A stretch of 42,719 nt of DNA, taken from Enterobacterales bacterium. GTDB lineage: Bacteria; Pseudomonadota; Gammaproteobacteria; Enterobacterales; Enterobacteriaceae. Position numbers and translations under genes: made by a program. Below the pieces are notes generated by a model. That model did no database searches and was not told where the DNA came from. It saw only the letters and a list, made by a program, of their open reading frames with translations. Shown here piece after piece: positions 35,814 to 42,719 of this stretch. Positions within the stretch are counted from its first letter, which is position 1, and each line of letters begins with the position of its first letter. The stretch spans positions 1-42,719 of the forward strand of contig JAATGH010000331.1 in NCBI GenBank assembly GCA_015654745.1, given 5' to 3'.

Positions 35814-36386
35814 ATGAAATCGCGACTTTGGAATCTATTACCTCATGAATATGCCCCGTTTTTTCGCATACTGCATATCATTGTGGCATTTTTAATACTT
35901 TCACAGATCATTAATTCCAATTTTACAGAAACTGAAGCGCTCACCGAGAGCGGCCTGAAAGGAATCATAACCTGGCTGCACATAATTTCAGGATTCGGGC
36001 TGATTGCCTGCGGCTTCATAATGCTAGGCTGGATGCTCTCCCAGAGAGGATTTACCTATTACTATGCATGGTTAACGCTTGATTTTGAAGGTATTAAACA
36101 AGATATAAAAATGCTGATGAAGTTTCGCTTACCGGATGCCCACATCGGAGGGATTGCCAGTACCATTCAGGGCCTTGGCGTTCTGGCATTGTTGGGCGTA
36201 GCGCTTTCAGGTGGATTATGGTTCTGGTTAAACACCATACAGTCCGATCTGGCAGATACGGTTATTCACTGGCATAAATTTCTAACGACTTTCATTGAGA
36301 TTTATTTTTATGCGCACGGCGCCATGGGCATTCTGCATCTTTTAATTGAACGAAATAAGAATCGCTCTCCTACTGAGAATAGCTAA
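35814..36386 (+). CDS. Cytochrome b/b6-domain membrane protein
   Basis: This 190-residue protein has four hydrophobic segments and paired histidines in them: FRILHIIVAFLILS, WLHIISGFGLIACG, VIHWHKFLTTFIEI and YFYAHGAMGILHLLIE. This suits the small di-haem cytochrome b561/b-type family that carries electrons in the inner membrane. The ATG at 35814 was preferred to an upstream TTG because the AAGG site and the MKSRLW start fit better. No partner protein is adjacent. Redox partner unknown. Confidence 0.8.
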   Translation: MKSRLWNLLPHEYAPFFRILHIIVAFLILSQIINSNFTETEALTESGLKGIITWLHIISGFGLIACGFIMLGWMLSQRGFTYYYAWLTLDFEGIKQDIKMLMKFRLPDAHIGGIASTIQGLGVLALLGVALSGGLWFWLNTIQSDLADTVIHWHKFLTTFIEIYFYAHGAMGILHLLIERNKNRSPTENS

Positions 36387-36733
36387 TTCTAAGCATCGGA
36401 AATGGCGCGGGCGGATTTCCTTGCTGCGCCGCCCTGATCCGATTTGGCGGACAGGCCATGGACGAGATATGCCGCGTCCACCTTTATCCCGGACGATTGA
36501 ACACCATCGACATTAGGCAGACTGGGACCGTTCATTTGTCATTACCGCTGGGCCAAATTTGACAAAGTCCGCCGGCTAAACCGGCGAGCTTTATCTCTAT
36601 AAACGTAGTCCTAAAGCGTTGCCAAAAAAAAAACTGCTCGGATCGAGCTGATAAATACAATACTGAATTTGATATCTTCCCCAAGATCTAATAAGAGATA
36701 CTCTGAGCAACGCTTACTCTAGATTTTTTTCGT
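36387..36733. other. Island boundary stretch with inverted repeats
   Basis: The left 150 bases are GC-rich. On the minus strand they contain a 48-codon frame (36389-36535; MNGPSLPNVDGVQSS) without a clear ribosome site; this is probably not a gene. A small hairpin CGCCGG/CCGGCG lies near 36570. AAGCGTTGC (36614-36622) is repeated in inverted orientation as GCAACGCTT (36707-36715), bracketing about 100 AT-rich bases. Confidence 0.35.
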
Positions 36734-36985
36734 GTGACTATGGCCAGCCAGTTAGCCATAATGCGGTACGGCAAGTGTGGACGTCGTGCGGGCTTCCTGG
36801 ATGTGGGGAGCCATACGCCACGCAAAAGCAAAGGTCGGATCTTGTTTGAAAACGGCGCACCGCTGGAGCATATTACAAAGTTGTTGGGACAGTCTAACCC
36901 GGCGTCAACGCTGTTTTACATCGGTTTCACCCAGGAAACAGCGGACACGCTATCGGAAGAATATTCTCTTGGTGAGGAGTGGTAA
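36734..36985 (+). pseudogene. C-terminal remnant of a tyrosine recombinase (integrase)
   Basis: The 83 codons end in a sequence typical of the catalytic C-terminus of tyrosine recombinases. SHTPRKSKGRILFENG gives the H-x-x-R box, APLEHITKLLGQSNPASTLFYIG gives the LGH-S box (His replaced by Gln) and the nucleophile Tyr in TLFYIG. It then reads TQETADTLSEEY. The N-terminal DNA-binding part and first catalytic Arg are absent. It is a dead fragment marking a former integrated element, next to the tRNA-bounded islet on its right. Confidence 0.7.
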
Positions 36986-37187
36986 TGATAACGAACTAAT
37001 CTTATCTGATGTGCTGCTGCGGAGGAAGTTTACAGAAGAACGGTTTAATTTGCCGTAGCGCCGATCCAGCGTCATTTATTACACCGGAATTTACAACAGG
37101 TAGTTTACAACTTAGTAAATTTGGAAAAGCATAGGCTGACAACTTTCGGAGAAGCAACCCATGCCAAACAGTAAAAGTTACTAAAAA

Positions 37188-37940
37188 TCAATCGAACGTT
37201 ATTTCATCTGAAATACCGTTAGACATTTTTGACCGCAAGAATGCGACCTGTAATACTGCGGGAATAGTTACACGGTACGCAGTACTTCCAATATCAATTG
37301 CAGTCCAAACACCTGTAATACCCCAACCTACAGGCCCGGTGAGAATTGATAATGTTCTCATCATTGTACCCGTAGCAGCAAAACTCAGCCCCCTACCGAT
37401 AATGGCTTTTAAAACCTGATTAACTATAATTGCCGTAAGCTGGTATGATTTAAACCCACCGGCTTTAAATATAGCCTGAAAGCCTGCGGTTAACGTTTTA
37501 GCAGTTAAACCTGCTATATTTTTCACACCAAGACTTTCACCTAACTCTTTAATTTCTTCTGATGACATAGACTCTAATGCTTTTGTCATTATAGACATTA
37601 ATAGATTTGCTTCGATCAAATCCACTGATGCTTTTTTGTTATAGTTAACTTTCATCTTATCACAGGCATCGCAAAGAACCTCCTTATACAATACACCTTT
37701 ACCGCTTCTTGCAAGAGTTGCGAATGTATTACCACCAAAGCATTGAATCTCAGCTGCAATATTTCTCCAATACTTACTATGCTGTGGTTTGTACTGCTTG
37801 TAATCCTCAGATGTAGAAAGCTCCTCAGTCCAGCGAGTTTCCCCATCCTTATCATATATTAACACTTCAACCAGACCATTAAGATCTTCATCTGAGCATT
37901 GGGACAAAAATTCTAAATCAGCATCATCACGATAAGCCAT
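37188..37940 (-). CDS. YaaW-family protein (DUF3944 / UBP-chaperone-like domain)
   Basis: This 250-residue protein resembles E. coli YaaW. Its N-terminal DADLEFLSQCSDEDLNGLVEVLIYDKDGETRWTEELS matches the short DUF3944 motif. The middle KYWRNIAAEIQCFGGNTFATLARSGKGVLYKEVL and the C-terminal GPVGWGITGVWTAIDIGSTAYRVTIPAVLQVAFLR are the family's most conserved parts. A hydrophobic region (190-240) suggests membrane association. No function is established. It follows the XRE gene by 13 bases on the same strand; both are AT-rich. Confidence 0.88.
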   Translation of the reverse strand: MAYRDDADLEFLSQCSDEDLNGLVEVLIYDKDGETRWTEELSTSEDYKQYKPQHSKYWRNIAAEIQCFGGNTFATLARSGKGVLYKEVLCDACDKMKVNYNKKASVDLIEANLLMSIMTKALESMSSEEIKELGESLGVKNIAGLTAKTLTAGFQAIFKAGGFKSYQLTAIIVNQVLKAIIGRGLSFAATGTMMRTLSILTGPVGWGITGVWTAIDIGSTAYRVTIPAVLQVAFLRSKMSNGISDEITFD

Positions 37941-37953
37941 ACCTACTCCATTT

Positions 37954-38412
37954 TTATTTAAATTTCATTGGGACAATATTAATCAGTGACATATAAATTG
38001 ATGCATATTTCAAAATACTACTCTTGAAATCTCCATCTATAACAGTTCCTATTTCTTTTTCCATAATTTTACGCATTACAGAATCAACTTTATAAGTTGT
38101 AGCAGATGCGAGATTTTTCCCATCTATTAGATTGTCATCTGTAACTGGTGAATAGGATATGGACCACCCCTTGTTTAATAATTCGCGAGCTGACTGCTGC
38201 GACAACGTAAGGGTTTCATTAACCCCCACTCCCGCAACCTTGCAGAACTTCAACAAGTTCTCTACTGACAGTGAGGATTTACCATTTTCAACTTTACCCC
38301 ACCCCGCACTTGTCATTCCAAGTTTTTCAGCAACGTCAGCCTGGGTTATCCCACGATCCTCTCGAATATCACGAATGTGAAAAGCGAGAATGGTTAAAAA
38401 AGATGTTTTCAT
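37954..38412 (-). CDS. XRE-family helix-turn-helix regulator
   Basis: This 152-residue protein has an XRE helix-turn-helix at residues 12-66 (IREDRGITQADVAEKLGMTSAGWGKVENGKSSLSVENLLKFCKVAGV). The C-terminal 80 residues are not a known domain. It is the first gene of an operon with the YaaW-family gene. Paired XRE + small effector genes often form toxin-antitoxin or defence units. The start has GGGGG upstream. AT-rich codon use differs from the core genes. Confidence 0.85.
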   Translation of the reverse strand: MKTSFLTILAFHIRDIREDRGITQADVAEKLGMTSAGWGKVENGKSSLSVENLLKFCKVAGVGVNETLTLSQQSARELLNKGWSISYSPVTDDNLIDGKNLASATTYKVDSVMRKIMEKEIGTVIDGDFKSSILKYASIYMSLINIVPMKFK

Positions 38413-38701
38413 AATTGGCCCCCAGCGATAATGATACTCACAGTTTATAAAACTGCAAGTTTCTTTTTTTCACTTTGAGCCATAGAAGCCCCGTTGGTGC
38501 TAAGAGCACAAGCGAAGCGACAACATGAGGGTTATATCAAACAACAAGCATTTATCAGGCTAATGGTGCTGCCGGTGTGTGGGATATTTTCAGCAGAAGG
38601 ATGTAAACTGGAGACACTAAGCGTGGGAACGCTCCGGGGGCAGTCAAGTTATCTTCTCCCGGAGACGAATGTTGTTCCACCAGTGGCTGTAAGCGCTGTG
38701 C
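38413..38701. other. Intergenic stretch with hairpin
   Basis: These 289 bases between the XRE gene and the UDG-like gene hold a hairpin with CTCCGGG/CCCGGAG arms near 38632-38664. I see no real gene; an 80-codon frame on the plus strand lacks family resemblance. Confidence 0.35.
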
Positions 38702-39361
38702 TCAAACACTACGCAAAAACGCCAATATTTCTCTGACTGCATCGAAAAGGCCATAAACCAATAAAGAAGAGTTTACCCTTGCTGCCGGATGGGAGTAGAT
38801 AATCACAGGACGATTATCTTTATTCAAAAACCATTGAATACCGCGACTTGTCTGGAAAATTTCGCAGTCATTGAAATCTAAAGCCCCACGGAAGTCCCAG
38901 ACCGTCCCGCAGCAAATCGTTATGTCTGGGTTATAAAGTGCATACTGTTTTTGAATGAATAGCTTATCCTCGACAACTACAGGAGCAAAGCTGGCCCTTT
39001 CTGTGGTGTGACCGCCGGGGGACTTTTTAAGGTTCATGGCGCAAATTGAGCGTAATGTTTGTTGGCGATCTTCTAAGCTGATTTTTGCCAGGTCTTCCCA
39101 TCGCAATTCGTGATCGAGGTTTCTGAGGCACTTTACCCACCGGGTCACATTATCCCAGGTTTGCCAACGTCCACCACCGTGGACAAACTGGCGTAAATCC
39201 CAATCTCCACCGTCAATGTCATTAACCTCTTTCAGCACAAAGCAAAGTTTCAGCCCCGATGTGAGGTAATCGGTTTCGGAAACAACACCGTCGAAAACAA
39301 AGCCTTTCCGGTTCACACTCCACAGGGCAAACAGTTCTTTTTCTTGTTCAGTAATCGACAT
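38702..39361 (-). CDS. Uncharacterised protein with uracil-DNA-glycosylase-like fold
   Basis: This 219-residue protein has the order of segments found in the uracil-DNA-glycosylase superfamily: an opening beta strand LKLCFVLKEVNDIDGGDWDLRQFV, a conserved ICAMNLKKSPGGHTTER segment, the strand DITICCGTVWDF and a C-terminal VIIYSHPAARVNSSL, where UDGs have the catalytic His-Pro-Ser. The classical first motif is altered, so it may bind rather than cut DNA. The start has AGGAG. Similar proteins appear in accessory islands; no experimental role is known to me. Confidence 0.65.
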   Translation of the reverse strand: MSITEQEKELFALWSVNRKGFVFDGVVSETDYLTSGLKLCFVLKEVNDIDGGDWDLRQFVHGGGRWQTWDNVTRWVKCLRNLDHELRWEDLAKISLEDRQQTLRSICAMNLKKSPGGHTTERASFAPVVVEDKLFIQKQYALYNPDITICCGTVWDFRGALDFNDCEIFQTSRGIQWFLNKDNRPVIIYSHPAARVNSSLLVYGLFDAVREILAFLRSV

Positions 39362-39824
39362 ACAAACTCCTGCACTTTTATTTTTGAGATTAATCCCAAA
39401 CTATCGAGTGTACAAGGTGAATGCGATCATCACATTTCAGACAATACTCGTCATTTAGCGCCGTGTTGGGTATACCAACATAAAGCGCCGTAGGCGTAGC
39501 ATGTAAGGGCTTGTCAGTTAACCGCTCTCTTATCGAGTACCGATCATTTATGGCTCGGTGTACACCACGGCAGAGCCAGATCCTTTCCCGATCTGGTTAG
39601 GCTTCCCAACATTTGCTCGTTTATCCGCTGCAATGTCATCACGACAGGCAGGAATGGGACACCGCGCTAAGTGTGGAACGGTTAAAAGTTTAGGGAGTTT
39701 GTCGTGGTGGTGACTGCTTGGTGGTGGCTTTTTGTTCTTGTTGTGTTATCACAGTAAGAACGTGGAACGACTGCCAGCGTGATGATATGCTCCCATAAAC
39801 CACAGACCAGTCACGCGACAGGTA

Positions 39825-39841
39825 CGGGTGTAGTTCAATGG
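39825..39841 (+). repeat. Inverted partial copy of the tRNA-Gly 5' half
   Basis: CGGGTGTAGTTCAATGG on the plus strand is identical over 17 bases to positions 2-18 of the tRNA-Gly(CCC) gene encoded on the minus strand nearby. The copy then diverges and does not fold as a tRNA. It is a displaced fragment left by recombination at the tRNA locus. Confidence 0.75.
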
Positions 39842-39883
39842 GTAGTTTAAGTTGTACCGAGAGAATCCGGGCAACGTAACTAA

Positions 39884-39913
39884 CTGATAAATCATAACTC
39901 GTTGATTTATCAG
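39884..39913. repeat. Perfect 11-base inverted repeat beside the tRNA 3' end
   Basis: CTGATAAATCA (39884-39894) and TGATTTATCAG (39903-39913) pair perfectly around an eight-base loop, five bases past the tRNA CCA end. There is no T tract on the tRNA strand, so a terminator is possible but an integration-related dyad is equally possible. Confidence 0.6.
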
Positions 39914-39918
39914 GAGAT

Positions 39919-39992
39919 TGGAGCGGGTGAAGAGAATCGAACTCTCGTATGCAGCTTGGGAAGCTGCCGTTCTACCATTGAACTACACCCGC
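39919..39992 (-). tRNA. glyU: tRNA-Gly (anticodon CCC)
   Basis: The 74-base gene is on the minus strand and includes an encoded CCA. The acceptor stem GCGGGTG pairs with CACCCGC. The D-loop, the anticodon loop CTTCCCAA and the T-arm GTTCGATTC are intact. The sequence is close to E. coli glyU. It reads GGG codons. Its 3' end faces the islet that contains the integrase remnant, the usual target orientation. Confidence 0.95.
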
Positions 39993-40107
39993 ACTGTCGG
40001 TCTTAGGGGAAAGTGCGAGAGGCATTATAACCTTCTGCGGGCGGCTGGCAAGGGATGCGGTGATTAACTGCGTGAGTTTTAAGCAGTTATCCACCGTTAA
40101 TCATAAT

Positions 40108-40133
40108 GCCCGCCGAATTGACAACCGGCGGGC
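40108..40133 (-). terminator. Terminator hairpin of lysS
   Basis: Eight-base perfect arms GCCCGCCG (40108-40115) and CGGCGGGC (40126-40133) enclose a 10-base loop about 25 bases after the lysS stop codon, followed on the minus strand by ATTATGATT. Confidence 0.7.
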
Positions 40134-40155
40134 GGGTCGGAACGGTGCCGGCGGG

Positions 40156-41676
40156 TTATTTCTGCGGACGCAGCGCCGGGAACAGGATAACGTCGCGAAT
40201 GGTATGGCTGTTGGTAAACAGCATGATCATCCGATCGATACCCACGCCCAGGCCGGCGGTCGGCGGCATGCCGTGCTCCAGCGCGATAACGTAGTCTTCG
40301 TCGTAGAACATGGCTTCGTCGTCGCCGGCGTCCTTGGCCTGGACCTGCTCGGCAAACCGCGCCGCCTGGTCCTGTGCGTCGTTAAGCTCGGAGAAGCCGT
40401 TGCCGATTTCACGCCCGCCGATAAAAAACTCGAACCGGTCGGTGAAAAACGGGTTGTTATCGTTGCGGCGCGCCAGCGGCGACACCTCGGCCGGATATTC
40501 AGTGATAAACGTCGGCTGGAGCAGGTGGCTCTCCGCCGTCTCTTCAAAAATCTCGGGCTGGATGCGGCCCAGGCCCCAGCTTTTTTCAATCTTGATGCCC
40601 AGGGACTCGGCAATGGCGCTGGCCGTGGCTAAATCGTCCAAATCGGCGGCCAGGGTTTCCGGCCGGTAATGGCAGATGGCTTCGCGCATGGTCAACTGGG
40701 TAAAGGGTTGACCAAAGTCGAAGGTCTGATCGCCATACTCAACCACGCTGCTGCCCAGCACCCGTTCGGTCAGGGTACGGAACAGGTCTTCCACCAGTAC
40801 GATCAGATCGCGGTAGTCGGCGTAGGCCATATAGAGTTCCATCATGGTGAACTCGGGGTTATGGCGCGGCGAGATGCCTTCATTGCGGAAGTTGCGATTG
40901 ATTTCGAACACCCGTTCAAACCCGCCGACCACCAGGCGCTTGAGATAAAGCTCCGGCGCGATGCGCAGGTACATATCGATATCCAGCGCATTGTGGTGGG
41001 TGATAAACGGGCGAGCGGCGGCGCCACCGGGGATGCTTTGCATCATCGGGGTTTCCACTTCCATAAACCCTTTATCCACCATAAACCGGCGGATTTCAGC
41101 CATGATTTGCGAACGCACCTTGAAGGTGTGGCGCGATTCGTCGTTGGCGATCAGGTCCAGGTAGCGTTGACGATAACGGCTTTCCTGATCCACCAGGCCA
41201 TGGAACTTGTCCGGCAGCGGACGCATCGCTTTGGTCAGCAGGCGGATCTCGCTGCAATGAATCGACAGTTCGCCGGTCTTGGTTTTGAACACCCGGCCGC
41301 GCGCGCCAAGGATATCGCCCAAATCCCATTTTTTAAACTGTTCGTTGTAAACGCCTTCCGCCAGCTCGTCGCGGGCGACGTACAGCTGGATGGTACCGCC
41401 GACGTCCTGCAGCGTGACAAACGACGCCTTGCCCATGATCCGGCGGGTCATCATGCGTCCGGCAATGCTGACCTCCAGCCCCAGCGCTTCGAGCTGTTCA
41501 AAGGTATGGTCGTCATACGCGGCGTGCAGTTTATCGGAGGTGGTATCGCGGCGAAAATCGTTGGGAAACGCGATGCCCTGCTCGCGCAGCAGCGCCAGCT
41601 TGTCACGGCGCGCCTGCAGCTCGTTATTTAAATCCGGCGCCAGAGGCGCACCGCCCTGTGATTGTGATTCAGACAT
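40156..41676 (-). CDS. lysS: Lysyl-tRNA synthetase, class II
   Basis: This 506-residue enzyme closely matches enterobacterial LysS. The anticodon-binding OB-fold spans about 65-150 ([23 protein letters not shown]). The catalytic domain has motif 2 ([32 protein letters not shown]) and motif 3 ([26 protein letters not shown]). It charges tRNA-Lys in the cytoplasm. The start has GAGGAA and lies 9 bases after prfB, the standard prfB-lysS operon. Confidence 0.98.
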   Translation of the reverse strand: MSESQSQGGAPLAPDLNNELQARRDKLALLREQGIAFPNDFRRDTTSDKLHAAYDDHTFEQLEALGLEVSIAGRMMTRRIMGKASFVTLQDVGGTIQLYVARDELAEGVYNEQFKKWDLGDILGARGRVFKTKTGELSIHCSEIRLLTKAMRPLPDKFHGLVDQESRYRQRYLDLIANDESRHTFKVRSQIMAEIRRFMVDKGFMEVETPMMQSIPGGAAARPFITHHNALDIDMYLRIAPELYLKRLVVGGFERVFEINRNFRNEGISPRHNPEFTMMELYMAYADYRDLIVLVEDLFRTLTERVLGSSVVEYGDQTFDFGQPFTQLTMREAICHYRPETLAADLDDLATASAIAESLGIKIEKSWGLGRIQPEIFEETAESHLLQPTFITEYPAEVSPLARRNDNNPFFTDRFEFFIGGREIGNGFSELNDAQDQAARFAEQVQAKDAGDDEAMFYDEDYVIALEHGMPPTAGLGVGIDRMIMLFTNSHTIRDVILFPALRPQK

Positions 41677-41685
41677 CTTGGTTCC

Positions 41686-42719
41686 TCATAGCCCGGCTTT
41701 AAGACTTGCTTCGATAAATTTATCCAGATCGCCATCCAGTACGGCTTGCGTATTGCGCGTTTCCACGCCGGTGCGCAGGTCTTTGATACGGGAATCGTCC
41801 AGTACATACGACCGAATCTGACTGCCCCAGCCGATATCCGACTTGGTGTCTTCCAGGGCCTGTTTTTCAGCGTTTTTCTTCTGCAGTTCAAATTCGTAGA
41901 GTTTGGCCTTCAGCTGCTTCATCGCCTGCTCTTTATTCTTGTGCTGCGAGCGGTCGTTTTGGCACTGGGTAACAATATTGGTCGGCAAGTGGGTAATACG
42001 CACCGCGGACTCAGTACGGTTAACGTGCTGGCCGCCGGCGCCGGAGGCGCGGTATACGTCGATGCGCAAATCCGCCGGATTGATTTCGATATCGATATCG
42101 TCATCCACTTCCGGATAAACAAAGGCCGAGCTGAACGACGTGTGGCGGCGGCCGCCGGAGTCGAACGGACTTTTACGCACCAGGCGATGCACGCCGGTTT
42201 CGGTACGCAGCCAGCCGAAGGCGTATTCGCCGAGGACTTTGAACGTCACCGACTTGATACCTGCCACTTCGCCGTCGGACTCTTCAATAATCTCGGTTTT
42301 AAACCCCCGGGATTCCGCCCAGCGCAGATACATGCGCAGCAGCATGCTGGCCCAATCCTGGGCTTCGGTACCGCCGGAACCCGCCTGGATATCCACATAG
42401 CAATTGGCGCTGTCGTACTCGCCGGAAAACATGCGGCGAAACTCCAGCTGTCCCAGCTTGCCTTCCAGCTGATCCAGTTCGGCGATGGTGTCGTTGAGGG
42501 TTTCTTCGTCGTCCTCTTCCACCGCCATCTCCAGCAAGCCCGACACATCGGCCAGCCCCCGGGTCATCTGATCGATGGTATCGACGATGGCTTCCAGCGA
42601 TGAGCGTTCTTTGCCCAAGGCCTGTGCGCGCTCCGGCTGATTCCAGATGTTGGGTTGTTCCAGTTCGGCAACGACTTCTTCTAGTCGTTCTTTCTTGAGA
42701 TCATAGTCAAAGATACCCC
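41686..42719 (-). CDS. prfB: Peptide chain release factor 2 (partial 5' end, programmed +1 frameshift)
   Basis: The main frame encodes 340 residues; with the 25 codons before the frameshift it reaches 365, as in E. coli RF2. The GGQ motif is in [12 protein letters not shown], with Ala rather than the Thr peculiar to E. coli K-12 at the position four before GGQ. The SPF stop-recognition tripeptide is in [11 protein letters not shown]2 releases peptides at UGA and UAA. The window ends a few bases upstream of the shift site CTTTGAC, so the first codons are missing. Confidence 0.97.
   Translation of the reverse strand, partial: GIFDYDLKKERLEEVVAELEQPNIWNQPERAQALGKERSSLEAIVDTIDQMTRGLADVSGLLEMAVEEDDEETLNDTIAELDQLEGKLGQLEFRRMFSGEYDSANCYVDIQAGSGGTEAQDWASMLLRMYLRWAESRGFKTEIIEESDGEVAGIKSVTFKVLGEYAFGWLRTETGVHRLVRKSPFDSGGRRHTSFSSAFVYPEVDDDIDIEINPADLRIDVYRASGAGGQHVNRTESAVRITHLPTNIVTQCQNDRSQHKNKEQAMKQLKAKLYEFELQKKNAEKQALEDTKSDIGWGSQIRSYVLDDSRIKDLRTGVETRNTQAVLDGDLDKFIEASLKAGL
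42706..42719 (-). promoter_or_regulatory. prfB programmed +1 frameshift site
   Basis: On the minus strand the end of the window reads GGGGTATCTTTGAC: the tail of the internal Shine-Dalgarno (AGGGGG), the slippery CTT and an in-frame TGA. Slow RF2 decoding of TGA lets ribosomes shift +1 into the main frame (GAC), giving autoregulation. The match to the classic site is exact over the visible part. Confidence 0.93.

Larger units (their letters stand above)
39362..39918. other. Gene-free islet end with hairpins
   Basis: This 557-base stretch lies between the UDG-like gene and tRNA-Gly. It holds a hairpin CCAGATC/GATCTGG (39576-39596), the inverted tRNA fragment at 39825-39841 and the dyad at 39884-39913. 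I see no coding region. Confidence 0.5.

Noticed and set aside
36389-36535. 48-codon minus-strand frame beyond the cytochrome gene
   Set aside because: No ribosome site and no known family; kept only as a note in the gap description.
38494-38736. 80-codon plus-strand frame between the XRE and UDG-like genes
   Set aside because: No family resemblance, overlaps the end of the UDG-like gene, contains a hairpin.
40669-41631. 320-codon frame opposite lysS
   Set aside because: Antisense shadow of lysS in GC-rich DNA.
1-42719. CRISPR arrays, complete insertion sequences, rRNA genes
   Set aside because: Scanned for regularly spaced repeats, transposase motifs and rRNA-like sequence; none seen, apart from the recombinase remnant.

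Overview
The window looks like chromosomal DNA of an Enterobacterales bacterium. The right end carries the prfB-lysS pair, with prfB cut at its programmed +1 frameshift site, and a tRNA-Gly(CCC) gene. psiE, talA-like and tktA-like genes also match enterobacterial versions closely at sequence level. A chitin-binding subtilase, several decayed genes and many accessory catabolic genes would fit an insect- or plant-associated member such as the Sodalis/Pectobacteriaceae group. That placement is inference; only the order is well supported.

Layout. 0-8 kb: the first codons of a divergent SDR oxidoreductase and its LysR regulator; an orphan 379-codon gene; an HD-domain hydrolase divergent from a GlxA-type AraC regulator; psiE with a perfect CRP site; a CPBP membrane protease; and an S8 protease with a C-terminal chitin-binding module, interrupted by one in-frame TAA.

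8.2-25.5 kb: a large catabolic island. It holds two carboxylate/sugar-acid type transporters (DASS and MFS-ACS), two D-2-hydroxyacid dehydrogenases, an SDR, a YhcH-family protein, two xylose-isomerase-like TIM-barrel enzymes, RpiB, transaldolase, transketolase, a DhaK-DhaL fusion kinase, a divergent triose-phosphate-isomerase paralogue and a SorC regulator. The kinase + TIM paralogue + RpiB trio is the known signature for converting L-/D-erythrulose to erythrose 4-phosphate, and Tal/Tkt would then absorb the tetrose phosphate. The upstream dehydrogenases and TIM-barrel enzymes probably feed a sugar acid into it. A perfect 18-bp palindrome before one operon, with looser copies before the kinase, may be the common operator.

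25.4-29.3 kb: an NTF2-like protein divergent from an AraC regulator, then a DarT1-type ADP-ribosyltransferase toxin with an unusual membrane-anchor and proline/alanine-rich N-terminus, followed 4 bp later by its NADAR antitoxin. 29.6-34.3 kb: an amino-sugar operon (sodium:solute symporter, NagB-like, NagA, ROK regulator). 34.3-36.4 kb: a MarR-GNAT fusion regulator with a clear MarR box, and a cytochrome b-type membrane protein.

36.6-39.9 kb: a small island between a tyrosine-recombinase remnant and the 3' end of tRNA-Gly(CCC). Its XRE-YaaW operon is visibly AT-rich, and it also carries a uracil-DNA-glycosylase-like protein and an inverted partial copy of the tRNA 5' half. 39.9-42.7 kb: the core tRNA-Gly, lysS and prfB genes.
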